The translations under genes and the position numbers were made by a program. From the NCBI GenBank assembly GCA_030638385.1, contig DAOWES010000180.1, forward strand, positions 1 to 14,578: a stretch of DNA of 14,578 nt, written 5' to 3'. The notes beneath the pieces were generated by a model. The model worked only from the letters and a program-made list of their open reading frames with translations, had not been told where the DNA came from and ran no database searches. Each line of letters starts with the position of its first letter. Positions within the stretch are counted from its first letter, which is position 1. The stretch is from Candidatus Cloacimonadota bacterium. GTDB lineage: Bacteria > Cloacimonadota > Cloacimonadia > Cloacimonadales > TCS61. Positions 7,136 through 14,578 of the stretch are shown piece by piece.

Positions 7136-8458
7136 TCATACACTATAATCAAAGCTATAATTAGCCTGACGGAAAAGATAAAGACAAACATCCACAACTT
7201 TACCATCATATAAAATATTTTTGTTATTTATCAATTCTTCTAAACCTTTTTCCACACCCAACGCAACACGATAAGGACGCCTCGAAGTTATAGCTTCCAT
7301 TACATCTGCTACAGTTAATATTTTTGTTTCCAATAATATTTCATCACCTTTTAATCCATTGGGATAACCACTTCCGTCCAGTTTCTCATGATGTTGTAAT
7401 ACGAAATCGGCAATAGGCCATGGAAAATCTATCTTACTAAGAATATCATAGCCGGCTTTTGAATGTCTTTCTATTAGCTTTTTTTCATACATATTCAGTT
7501 TATCTCTTTTAGCAAGTATCTCGAGGGGGATAAGAATCTTACCGAAATCGTGACTCTCGGCAGCAAATACCAATCCTTTTATTCTATCTTCGTCCAGCTT
7601 CATCTCCTCAGCTATCGCCTTTGCTAATTCTCCAACTCTTTTCTGATGACCAACAGTATAAGGATCACGTAATTCCACAACCGAACTAAGACCTGCAATA
7701 GAATCCGCCAGAAGATCTTCTAATTTCAAGTTAGCAATTTCCAGTTTCTTGGTCTGTTCGATCACTCGTATTTCAAGTGTTTTATTCATATCATCGAGTA
7801 TAATCCGCTGGTTATCAATAATTTTTGTTATATAAAAATCTCGTCTTGAATAAAATTCCAAAGAAAAAGAGCCAAACATACCAATGATATTGGTACTAAT
7901 AAAAAAAATATTATTATTGGAAATAATCTCCGCAGGAGAATTCATTATAAAATGAGATACATATTGGTAGATTAATAAAAGTGTAATGGAACAAACAGAA
8001 GCATAGATAAAGCGGAATCCGGTGAAAATGTAGATAAAAATAAATGTAACGATGAGAGATGCATAATATACGAAATCGATAGGTTGAGGTGGTAGCATTA
8101 TCATTATCAGAATACCTATCCCGTAAAGCAACAAAGCAAAAGATAAAGTTAATTCCCGGTAATTGTCAAAGTGCTTATCGTATGAAGATACAATCACTAA
8201 AAGGCCAATCGGTAAAATCCCACCAAAACGGATAAGCCAAATAATGTTCTTCAACTCCGGCATTATATGTATATCTAAAATTGCATAAAATGCATACAAA
8301 GCGAGGGCCATAAAAAATGAAATGCGTACTTGATTGATTGATTTTCGATGATAATCTATTATATATTCATTTTCCACATCTTTTTCTTTAAAAGTCAAAG
8401 TAAATGGATTTAACTTCATTACCTTAAAACCTGGCAATGCTTTCATAGTTTCAGTCAT
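7136..8458 (-). CDS. Membrane-anchored HD-GYP protein, probable c-di-GMP phosphodiesterase
   Basis: A 440-residue protein. About six transmembrane helices fill residues 45-200, a probable coiled-coil linker (MNKTLEIRVIEQTKKLEIAN) follows, and the C-terminal 180 residues are an HD-GYP domain. Metal and signature residues are present: DPYTVGHQKRV, ESHDFGKI (H303, D304), the ERHSKAGYDIL histidine, QHHEKLDGSGYP (HHE at 356-358, GYP at 364-366) and VADVMEAITSRRPYR. HD-GYP enzymes hydrolyse cyclic di-GMP, so it probably couples a membrane-sensed signal to second-messenger breakdown; the sensed signal is unknown. I place the start at the ATG at 8458 because AGAGGA (8469-8464) lies just upstream; an in-frame TTG eight codons earlier would bury that box inside the gene. 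Divergent from the C_GCAxxG_C_C gene. Confidence 0.92.
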   Translation of the reverse strand: MTETMKALPGFKVMKLNPFTLTFKEKDVENEYIIDYHRKSINQVRISFFMALALYAFYAILDIHIMPELKNIIWLIRFGGILPIGLLVIVSSYDKHFDNYRELTLSFALLLYGIGILIMIMLPPQPIDFVYYASLIVTFIFIYIFTGFRFIYASVCSITLLLIYQYVSHFIMNSPAEIISNNNIFFISTNIIGMFGSFSLEFYSRRDFYITKIIDNQRIILDDMNKTLEIRVIEQTKKLEIANLKLEDLLADSIAGLSSVVELRDPYTVGHQKRVGELAKAIAEEMKLDEDRIKGLVFAAESHDFGKILIPLEILAKRDKLNMYEKKLIERHSKAGYDILSKIDFPWPIADFVLQHHEKLDGSGYPNGLKGDEILLETKILTVADVMEAITSRRPYRVALGVEKGLEELINNKNILYDGKVVDVCLYLFRQANYSFDYSV

Positions 8459-8494
8459 TTTTTCCTCTTTTAATAATTTCAATCTCTACGAAAA

Positions 8495-8523
8495 AAAATA
8501 AAGATTCGGACATATTCTGTCAA
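8495..8523 (-). promoter_or_regulatory. Promoter of the HD-GYP gene
   Basis: On the minus strand a perfect TTGACA (8523-8518) is separated by 17 bases from TATTTT (8500-8495), about 37 bases before the ATG. This is the best sigma-70-like promoter in the window. The rest of the divergent intergenic region up to 8731 shows only AT-rich sequence. Confidence 0.55.
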
Positions 8524-8731
8524 ATAAAAAGCTTAAAACCTTCCCTAACGCAATCCAAATCTGTATCTTAAATAATTCATAACACTTTCACTAATTTTCT
8601 GTCTCATAAAACTCACGACAAATTGAATATCAAAATGACATTTTCCAGGAGTGCTTTTTATTCCTGATTTTACCGAATTCATGAAATATCTGTTATAATT
8701 GTTTTGTTTTAATTCAGCTGGTTAATCAATA

Positions 8732-8776
8732 TTGACAAATAAAATTATCTTAATTTTTTTATCAAAAAAATAATAT
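8732..8776 (+). promoter_or_regulatory. Candidate promoter of the C_GCAxxG_C_C-GH20 operon
   Basis: A perfect TTGACA (8732-8737) lies 51 bases before the start codon. No good hexamer sits at 17 bases, while TAATAT occurs at 8771-8776, directly before the GAGGAAGG ribosome binding site (8777-8784). An isolated TATAAT at 8694-8699 lacks a clear -35. Confidence 0.4.
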
Positions 8777-8788
8777 GAGGAAGGAATT

Positions 8789-9271
8789 ATGAAAAACAAG
8801 CAAGAATTAGCAGAAAAGGCATATCAGCTAGCTTATGATTATGATCTTAAGTTCGGTTGCTGTCCTCAATGTGTTTTATTAGCAGTAAAGGAAACAATTG
8901 GTATTGTAAGTGATGATATCATCAAAGCAGCTCACCCTCTTAGTGGTGGATGTGCTTTGATAGGCTCCGGAACTTGTGGAGCAATTACAGGTGGATTGCT
9001 TGCCTTAGGAGCAAAATTTGGTCGTGATGTTGAGAGTTTAGGAAAAGGCAAATTCATGAAGAGCTTTATGGTTGGAAAGCAATTAATGGATAAAGTAGAA
9101 GCTGAATTTGGTGCTACCACTTGTAATGCTATTCAGGAAAAATGCCACGGACGCACTTACTCCATGTGGGATGCAGAAGAGATAAAAAAACTTAAAAATG
9201 ATGAATTTGTGAAATATTGTGCCGAGATGACCGGGAAAATTGCTCAATGGTGCGTGGAGATAATGATCTAA
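8789..9271 (+). CDS. C_GCAxxG_C_C family cysteine-rich protein
   Basis: A 160-residue cytoplasmic protein with nine cysteines. The family signature is visible: FGCCPQCV near residues 22-29, LSGGCALIGSGTCGAITGG at 51-69 and CNAIQEKC at 112-119, with further cysteines at 144 and 155. Family members are named only from this conserved cysteine pattern and are thought to bind metal or take part in redox chemistry; no reaction is firmly assigned. GAGGAAGG precedes the ATG at a good distance. The GH20 gene follows after 31 bases with its own AGGAG box and no terminator between, so they are probably co-transcribed, though a functional link to a glycosidase is not obvious. Confidence 0.88.
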   Translation: MKNKQELAEKAYQLAYDYDLKFGCCPQCVLLAVKETIGIVSDDIIKAAHPLSGGCALIGSGTCGAITGGLLALGAKFGRDVESLGKGKFMKSFMVGKQLMDKVEAEFGATTCNAIQEKCHGRTYSMWDAEEIKKLKNDEFVKYCAEMTGKIAQWCVEIMI

Positions 9272-9302
9272 TAAAAAGTAAAATATTTCAGGAGCAAATA
9301 TA

Positions 9303-10862
9303 ATGAACATAATCCCCAAGCCTTATAAATTTGAAGAGAAACCTGGCTTTTTTTTAATAATTCCAAAAACAAAAATACAATTAACTCCATTTAATCCTAA
9401 ATTACAGAAGACAGCACAATTTCTGCAGAGTGCTTTTTTAAATGCGACCGGGCAAAAAATCCCCATTATTCCGGGAAAAGCTCCTAATCCAACAACGATA
9501 ACTTTTTCAATTCGCGAAACTGGTTTGGGAAAAGAGGGCTACAAATTAAACATAAATGCCCGCTACATCAAATTAGAAGCGGAATCTGAAACTGGAATCT
9601 TTTATGGTATCCAATCGTTACTTCAACTTCTTCCGAATGAAATTCACACCCAAACAGACAAAGATTTTCGCTGGGAAATCCCGGTTTGTAAGATCGAAGA
9701 TAAACCTCGATTTGGTTGGCGTGGGCTACACCTGGATGTATCACGTCATTTTTTTGATGTGAACTTTATCAAACGTTATATCGATTTAATGGCGATGCAC
9801 AAGTTGAATCTTTTTCATTGGCATCTTACAGATGATAATGGGTGGCGTATCGAGATAAAAAAATATCCCAAGCTAACCGAAGTTGGTGCCTGGCGAGCTC
9901 CCCGAGTAGGAATTGATTGGCGCGACAGTAAACCTCAACAATCCGGCGAGGAAACAACTTATGGCGGACATTACACTCAAATAGAAATTAAAGAAATCGT
10001 GCAATATGCAAGTGATCGTAATATCACCATCTTACCTGAAATTGAGATGCCCGGACACACTTCGGAAGTTTTGGCAGATGAAACTGAACTACAAAGCTGG
10101 TTTATCAAACGCATTGAGAAATATCTGATTACTAAAGGTCGTAAACTAATTGGTTGGGATGAAATATTGGAAGGTAATTTGGCACCGGAAACTACCGTGA
10201 TGAATTGGCGCGGAAAAGATAGCGGAGTTATTGCAGCCCAAACCGGACACGATGTGGTAATGAGTCCAAAAACACACTGCTATTTCGACCATTATCAGGC
10301 AAATCCTTCCACCGAAAAAGCTGCCATTGGCGGATACACAACCCTGAAGAAAGTTTATTTCTATGAACCAATTCCAACTGAGCTTTCTGCTGATGAGGCA
10401 AAACATGTTTTAGGTGCTCAAGCCAATGTGTGGACGGAATGGATTTCCACACCTGAACACGCTGAATATATGCTCTTACCTCGATTAAGTGCATTAGCTG
10501 AAGTTCTATGGAGTCCCCAAGATAGCAAAGATTGGCCTGAATTCCAAACCAGAATAGAAAATTTTAAAAAGCGTTTGGAACTATTGAATTTAAATTATTG
10601 CCCCGGCACTTATCAAATTGAGATAGAGACAAAATTTGATGCTGAGAATAATCTCTTTTCCATAAAAATGGACTCGGAAATATATAATGCAAAAATCCAT
10701 TACACATTAGATGGAAACACACCAACAGAAAATTCAGCAGTTTACACATCCCCTATTGTGATAAAGAAAACAACTACAATTAACGCCGGAATTATTATCG
10801 ACGGTAAGTTAATGGGGAATCCTTCCCGGAAAATAGTGAATTTCCACCAGTGCAATGGGTAA
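9303..10862 (+). CDS. GH20 beta-N-acetylhexosaminidase homologue lacking the catalytic Asp-Glu region
   Basis: The 519-residue product is clearly glycoside hydrolase family 20. A GH20b-type N-terminal domain covers about 1-130. The barrel starts at RFGWRGLHLDVSRHFFD and has FHWHLTDDNGWRIEI (171-185) and LPEIEMPGH (244-252). It resumes at TELQSWFIKRIEKYL, KLIGWDEILEG and VWTEWISTPEHAEYMLLPR. A chitobiase-type module (KIHYTLDGNTPTENSAVY) lies near 464-481. Normally about 80 residues containing the HIGGDE catalytic pair separate PGH from the ELQS helix. Here SEVLA joins DETELQ directly (about 10074-10079), so no catalytic Asp-Glu is present. There is no signal peptide, unlike most secreted relatives. 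Near the stop, a one-base shift after FH would read SAMGK, like the AIGKKV that follows this module next door, suggesting a frameshifted end. The product is probably inactive as a hexosaminidase, unless the deletion is an assembly error. Confidence 0.9.
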   Translation: MNIIPKPYKFEEKPGFFLIIPKTKIQLTPFNPKLQKTAQFLQSAFLNATGQKIPIIPGKAPNPTTITFSIRETGLGKEGYKLNINARYIKLEAESETGIFYGIQSLLQLLPNEIHTQTDKDFRWEIPVCKIEDKPRFGWRGLHLDVSRHFFDVNFIKRYIDLMAMHKLNLFHWHLTDDNGWRIEIKKYPKLTEVGAWRAPRVGIDWRDSKPQQSGEETTYGGHYTQIEIKEIVQYASDRNITILPEIEMPGHTSEVLADETELQSWFIKRIEKYLITKGRKLIGWDEILEGNLAPETTVMNWRGKDSGVIAAQTGHDVVMSPKTHCYFDHYQANPSTEKAAIGGYTTLKKVYFYEPIPTELSADEAKHVLGAQANVWTEWISTPEHAEYMLLPRLSALAEVLWSPQDSKDWPEFQTRIENFKKRLELLNLNYCPGTYQIEIETKFDAENNLFSIKMDSEIYNAKIHYTLDGNTPTENSAVYTSPIVIKKTTTINAGIIIDGKLMGNPSRKIVNFHQCNG

Positions 10863-10943
10863 AATCACCGCAAACATTTTCCTAAAAGCAAATATCGGTC
10901 ACTATTAAACGTCGCTAAAGACCTATCGAAATTAGTATGAAAT

Positions 10944-10984
10944 AATTATCCTACTCCTACTACTTATTGGAGTGGGATAATTTT
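10944..10984 (+). terminator. Terminator of the GH20 operon
   Basis: A 14-bp stem with one T-G wobble joins AATTATCCTACTCC (10944-10957) to GGAGTGGGATAATT (10969-10982) across an 11-base loop, with a short T run at 10981-10984. It lies 82 bases after the GH20 stop codon. Confidence 0.75.
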
Positions 10985-11004
10985 GAAAATTTTCAAATTC
11001 AAAG

Positions 11005-11047
11005 TTGACATTTTTCAAGTTAAGATTAAAAAATCATTAACTATAAT
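11005..11047 (+). promoter_or_regulatory. Candidate promoter of the 881-residue glycosidase-like gene
   Basis: TTGACA (11005-11010) is followed by TAAAAA at a 16-base spacing (weak -10) and by a perfect TATAAT at 11042-11047, 21 bases before the ATG. Just upstream, 10982-10997 is a 16-base perfect AT-rich palindrome (TTTGAAAATTTTCAAA) that could be an operator. Confidence 0.4.
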
Positions 11048-11068
11048 AAAGGAATCAGGTGGGTAAAT

Positions 11069-13714
11069 ATGAAAAAAAATTTCATCTCTATTTTAATGAT
11101 TTGTATATCGTTTGTTTATGCAACAAATGAGATCACAATTACCAGTCAATTTAATTATTATACAAATGAAAAATTCGCTAATATATTCATTGAATTCCCG
11201 GATTCCCTCTCAAAAGAGCAAATCATATCTTGCACAATCTCCTATCAAGATGAGATTCTTGCTGATCTACATTTTCCCCAAAACAAGACAAATTTCATTC
11301 CTTTCCAACTACAAGATTTACCGTTTGGAGCAAACGAACTCTCGATAATTTTGAAAGCAGAAACTGAACTAATTTCCAAGACAATTACGCTAAATAAATA
11401 TGAGCATAAAGAGAATGCTGTTAAGATAGATTTCTCTACCGGTGGACTGATAGTTGACGGTCTTCCCTATTTCCCATTTGGATTCTATTGCTATTGGCCC
11501 GTTCAACCAAGTTTAGCAAATGAGGAAGTAGTAAAAGGCTTCAACATGATGTCACCCTATCAGCAAATAAATGATATCACATTCTCAGAAAGAAAAGCCT
11601 ATATGGATAGATGCGCCAACTTGGGAATGAAAGTAAATTATAACCTCTGCAGCGTTGCAGGTGGTGGTGGTGCCGGCTCTGCCAAACAAAAAATACCTGA
11701 TAACGAATTGGAAAAATTATTAATTAAGGAAGTTGAAGCATTTAAAGATCATCCGGCCCTGCTCTCTTGGTACATCAGCGATGAACCTGTTCTGCAACAT
11801 ATCCCTTCAGATTATTTAGAAAAAACATATAACCTAATCAAAAGCATCGATCCTTATCACCCCATTTCAATTGTGTTCATGGCTCACCAAAAAGCTCATG
11901 AATATAATGCTGCGATGGATATATCAATGGCCGATCCCTACCCTCTTCCGGAAGGGGAAATTACCAGAGTTGGTGATACAGCAAAGCTTCTAAGTAAAAT
12001 ATTTTATAAAAACAAACCCATTTGGATTGTTCCACAAGCCTTTGGTGGCGGCGAATGGTGGAAACGTGAGCCTACCCGCCAAGAACTTCGCTGCATGACA
12101 TATCAAGCGATCATAAATAATGCAACCGGGATAAAATATTTTATTAGAAACGGACTTAATTCTTTTCCAAAATCAACCTCTGCCTGGGCTGAATGTGGTA
12201 CAATCGCCTTGGAAATTTCAGAAATCACTCCCCAATTATTATCAAATGAAATGGCGCCAAACGTAATTTGCGATAATGAAAATATCGAAGTGAAAGGATA
12301 CTTGAATGAAGGCTTGCTGACAATTTTAGCAGTCAATAATATAAACAAACCGCAAGAAGTTAACTTTGAGATAAATGACCCAAATATTTCCGGTAAGTTA
12401 TCACTCCCATTTGAAAATCGCGAAATTACAATTCAAAATGGAAAATTTTCGGAATACTTAGATGGTTACAATAGCAGATGTTTCCAATTTGAGATTAAGC
12501 CAAAACCACAAAAAATTAATAGTTTGAACCTAACCATTAATGGCGATTTTGAAGAGAATCCTACTCCGGGCGTTGTTGCCGGATTTTATGCCTCTGTCCG
12601 CAAAGAAAAAGGAGCCACCTATTTTTGCGATTCTAAAGTTTATTTTAGTGGTAGGCACTCCTTGCGCATAAACAATCCAACCGAAGAGGAGGGAATGCGC
12701 TTGCGCTCATATTCGGTAAAATTGCAAAAAAACAAATCCTATTCACTCTCCATTATGGCCAAAGCAAAACAAGATTCTTACACAATCAAAAAAGATATTG
12801 GTTTTTGGAAAAAGCTCTTCGGCGGTAAAACATCTGAAACCAAACCCCTTACCTTTAAACTAAAAATAGCTGATGAGACGAAACAGTTCGATTTGTCAGA
12901 AGAGTGGCAAGAATACATTATAGATATTTCGAATTTAGCAATAGACACCAAAAGCGGAGTTTCCATAGAACTGCTTGGTAAAGGGACAGCCTGGTTTGAC
13001 CTAATGCAAGTAATACCCGGAATTAAGATTTCAAATCAGATACAAAATGGAAAGATCTACGCTACGATATCCAGTAATTTCCAGAATCCGGAAATTCGTT
13101 ACACTTTAGATGGAACAGAACCGACCAAAGATTCACCGCTCTACACAAAACCTTTCATCATCTCCCAAACCTGCACCATCACCGCGGCAAGATTTATCGA
13201 CAACAAACCATATAGCATCGCAAGACATGATGTCTTCAGCCATAAAGCCATTGGAAAAAAAGTACTATATAATACAAATTATCTGAAATATGAAGGTGGT
13301 GGAGAATTGGCTTTGGTAAATGGATTGCAAGGCAACAACGATTTCAAAAACAATAACTGGCAAGGCTTTATCGCCAATAATATGGATGTGATCATCGATC
13401 TTGGAAAACAAACTGAGATCAACGAAATTAGCATTAACTTCTTGGAAGACCTGCACAGCTGGATTTTCCTTCCAACCAATATCAAGTTTGAAACATCGCA
13501 AGACGGAAAAGATTTCAAGTCGATAAAAACATTTAATACTGAAAAACCTTCTCATTATCGAAAAACATCAATTAGACAGTTTATTGCAAATAGCCAAAAA
13601 AACAAAGCTCGTTATATTCGTATTTTTGCTAAAAATCCCAAATTTTGTCCTAAATGGCATAGAGGTGATGGTGGAAAAACTTGGATATTTGTAGATGAGA
13701 TTATTGTGAAATGA
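11069..13714 (+). CDS. Secreted modular glycoside-hydrolase-like protein (barrel, CBM-like, chitobiase-type, discoidin domains)
   Basis: An 881-residue protein with a Sec signal peptide (MKKNFISILMICISFVYA, cleavage after residue 18). Domains in order: an N-terminal beta domain (about 19-115), a TIM-barrel-like glycosidase region (about 128-395), a linker beta region, a jelly-roll CBM-like domain (about 485-650), a chitobiase/Fn3-associated module (EIRYTLDGTEPTKDSPLY, 675-692) and a C-terminal F5/8 type C (discoidin/CBM32-like) domain (about 735-881, with VIIDLGKQTEINEISINFL). The WYISDEP segment (E239) resembles the acid/base motif at strand 4 of clan GH-A enzymes. The expected second acid near strand 7 is not clear; QAFGGGEWW (E329) is a candidate. 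I cannot assign a GH family. AGGTGGG (11057-11063) precedes the ATG. Probably exported to act on a complex glycan at or beyond the cell surface. The GH20 gene upstream carries the same chitobiase-type module. Confidence 0.82.
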   Translation: MKKNFISILMICISFVYATNEITITSQFNYYTNEKFANIFIEFPDSLSKEQIISCTISYQDEILADLHFPQNKTNFIPFQLQDLPFGANELSIILKAETELISKTITLNKYEHKENAVKIDFSTGGLIVDGLPYFPFGFYCYWPVQPSLANEEVVKGFNMMSPYQQINDITFSERKAYMDRCANLGMKVNYNLCSVAGGGGAGSAKQKIPDNELEKLLIKEVEAFKDHPALLSWYISDEPVLQHIPSDYLEKTYNLIKSIDPYHPISIVFMAHQKAHEYNAAMDISMADPYPLPEGEITRVGDTAKLLSKIFYKNKPIWIVPQAFGGGEWWKREPTRQELRCMTYQAIINNATGIKYFIRNGLNSFPKSTSAWAECGTIALEISEITPQLLSNEMAPNVICDNENIEVKGYLNEGLLTILAVNNINKPQEVNFEINDPNISGKLSLPFENREITIQNGKFSEYLDGYNSRCFQFEIKPKPQKINSLNLTINGDFEENPTPGVVAGFYASVRKEKGATYFCDSKVYFSGRHSLRINNPTEEEGMRLRSYSVKLQKNKSYSLSIMAKAKQDSYTIKKDIGFWKKLFGGKTSETKPLTFKLKIADETKQFDLSEEWQEYIIDISNLAIDTKSGVSIELLGKGTAWFDLMQVIPGIKISNQIQNGKIYATISSNFQNPEIRYTLDGTEPTKDSPLYTKPFIISQTCTITAARFIDNKPYSIARHDVFSHKAIGKKVLYNTNYLKYEGGGELALVNGLQGNNDFKNNNWQGFIANNMDVIIDLGKQTEINEISINFLEDLHSWIFLPTNIKFETSQDGKDFKSIKTFNTEKPSHYRKTSIRQFIANSQKNKARYIRIFAKNPKFCPKWHRGDGGKTWIFVDEIIVK

Positions 13715-13736
13715 AAAAATATAATTGGAGTAAATA

Positions 13737-14303
13737 ATGAGCCGATGTCCTTGGGGAACAGCCGATGAATTGTACATTCGTTATCACGATGAGGAATGGG
13801 GTGTACCGGTTTTTGATGACCAAAAGCAGTTTGAATTTTTGATACTGGAATCTGCTCAGGCCGGTTTAAGTTGGCATACTATTCTAAAAAAACGCAAAAA
13901 TTATCGCATTGCCTACGATCAATTTGATGTGCAAAAAGTGGCTAAATATGATGAGAAGAAGATCGAAGAGCTTATGCAAAATTCCGGCATCATCCGCAAT
14001 CGTCGTAAGATCGAAGCTTCTATAAATAATGCTAAATTATTTTTGGAATTGCAAAAAGAGTTTGGAAGTTTTTCTAATTTCATCTGGTCTTATGTAGATA
14101 ATAAACCACTTGTAAATCATTGGAAATCGATCCGGGAAATCCCCGCCCAAACAGAGCTATCTGAAAGAATCAGCAAAGATCTTAAAAAGCGTGGTTTTAA
14201 ATTTTTAGGAGCAATTATCATCTATTCACATCTGCAAGCAACCGGGATAGTAAATGATCATTTGGTTGATTGTTTTAGATGGAAAGAGTGCCAGAAAATT
14301 TAG
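13737..14303 (+). CDS. tag: DNA-3-methyladenine glycosylase I
   Basis: A 188-residue protein that matches Tag along its whole length. Tag removes 3-methyladenine from alkylated DNA as the first step of base excision repair in the cytoplasm. The zinc ligands fall at exactly the Escherichia coli positions: C4 (MSRCPW), H17 (YHDEEWG), H175 and C179 (NDHLVDCF). The catalytic-site Glu is E38 in LESAQAGLSW. Other family segments are TILKKRKNYR, GIIRNRRKIEA and SKDLKKRGFKFLG. GGAG (13727-13730) lies six bases before the ATG. It follows the 881-residue protein by only 22 bases, so it may be carried on the same transcript although the functions are unrelated. Confidence 0.97.
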   Translation: MSRCPWGTADELYIRYHDEEWGVPVFDDQKQFEFLILESAQAGLSWHTILKKRKNYRIAYDQFDVQKVAKYDEKKIEELMQNSGIIRNRRKIEASINNAKLFLELQKEFGSFSNFIWSYVDNKPLVNHWKSIREIPAQTELSERISKDLKKRGFKFLGAIIIYSHLQATGIVNDHLVDCFRWKECQKI

Positions 14304-14315
14304 TTATGAAAAAAA

Positions 14316-14359
14316 ATAGCGAAGATCAGATTTGTAAAAAAAATTCTGACCTTCGCTAT
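14316..14359. terminator. Bidirectional terminator between tag and the outer-membrane protein gene
   Basis: An inverted repeat of about 18 bases (14316-14333 with 14342-14359; ATAGCGAAG pairs with CTTCGCTAT) has an 8-base loop. Both sides have suitable tails: a run of A before the left arm (T on the minus strand) and a T-rich stretch after the right arm. One mispair is A-C in the plus-strand RNA but G-U in the minus-strand RNA, so the stem is slightly better for the minus-strand gene. Confidence 0.85.
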
Positions 14360-14377
14360 AATTACTCTTTATTTTAC

Positions 14378-14578
14378 CTAAAAGAAATATCTTACCCCAA
14401 GTCCGCCATTAAAACCAAAATCAGTTTCGGGTGCTAAATTTAACATTGGCACCAACTCAAAAAACATATCAAGTGGTAGACCGGAAACCTGATAAGCAAT
14501 TCCCACAGGGACACGGACTCCAAGCTTAAAATCGTCTTCTAATTTTACTCTTGCTCCAATTCCATAATAAACTGGAAA
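14378..14578 (-). CDS. C-terminal part of an outer-membrane beta-barrel protein
   Basis: On the minus strand the frame is open from the window edge to a TAG at 14380-14378, giving the last 66 residues of a longer protein. Alternating hydrophobic and polar residues form several amphipathic strands (VYYGIGARVKLEDDFKLGV, GFNGGLGVRYFF), with a loop around SGLPLDMFFELVP. The protein ends in Phe-Phe, the usual C-terminal signature recognised by the BAM machinery. This suggests a small porin-like or OmpA-like barrel. The substrate or role cannot be told from this fragment. Confidence 0.8.
   Translation of the reverse strand, partial: FPVYYGIGARVKLEDDFKLGVRVPVGIAYQVSGLPLDMFFELVPMLNLAPETDFGFNGGLGVRYFF

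Noticed and set aside
8459..8482. Extension of the HD-GYP gene to an in-frame TTG at 8482
   Set aside because: The strong AGAGGA ribosome binding site lies inside this extension at the right distance for the ATG at 8458, and the TTG has no such box.
1..14578. CRISPR array, tRNA, rRNA, insertion sequence or phage genes
   Set aside because: No regularly spaced repeats, cloverleaf sequences, transposase or integrase motifs, or terminal inverted repeats were found on reading both strands.

Overview
The window looks like a piece of chromosome from an AT-rich, Gram-negative, probably anaerobic bacterium. Lipoprotein signals and a beta-barrel protein ending in Phe indicate an outer membrane. The gene mix (divergent phosphoglycerate kinase, CvfB-type S1 protein, asparaginase, GH20 enzyme with chitobiase C-terminal and discoidin-type modules) suggests the wider FCB group or a candidate phylum such as Cloacimonadota. 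That placement is inference. Genes have good AGGAG-type ribosome binding sites, most units end in clear stem-loop terminators, and I see no tRNA, rRNA, CRISPR array, IS element or phage gene.

Layout. 1-1330: 3' part of a divergent pgk and its terminator. 1348-2184: cvfB-like gene, convergent with an L-asparaginase gene (2337-3317, minus) across a long stem-loop. 3318-3824: gene-free. 3825-5442: a two-gene lipoprotein operon; the first gene is split by a frameshift at a short TA run, the second is intact and of unknown function, and a 20-bp-stem terminator follows. 5498-5744: intergenic, with a minus-strand orphan reading frame and a palindrome beside a TTGACA box. 5745-6875: a Gate-domain multi-pass membrane protein. 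7136-8458 (minus): membrane-anchored HD-GYP protein. 8789-10862: probable operon of a cysteine-rich C_GCAxxG_C_C protein and a GH20 protein. 11069-14303: secreted 881-residue modular glycosidase-like protein followed by tag (3-methyladenine DNA glycosylase I). 14378-14578 (minus): C-terminus of an outer-membrane beta-barrel protein.

The strongest oddity is the GH20 gene. Its frame runs through, but relative to the family about 80 residues are missing from the middle of the catalytic barrel, including the Asp-Glu catalytic pair. Its 3' end also looks frameshifted just where a discoidin domain would follow. The neighbouring 881-residue protein keeps the same kind of C-terminal module followed by an intact discoidin domain. 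Other points are the PGK (substitutions at a substrate arginine and in the nucleotide-binding WNGPMGVFE region), the TA-run frameshift in the lipoprotein gene, and a TTGACA plus distal TATAAT-like arrangement before several genes.

Working together: the GH20 and 881-residue proteins look like a glycan (perhaps amino-sugar) utilisation locus, but neither has a fully convincing set of catalytic residues. The two lipoproteins probably act as a pair at the outer membrane. The remaining genes are housekeeping or signalling units on their own promoters.
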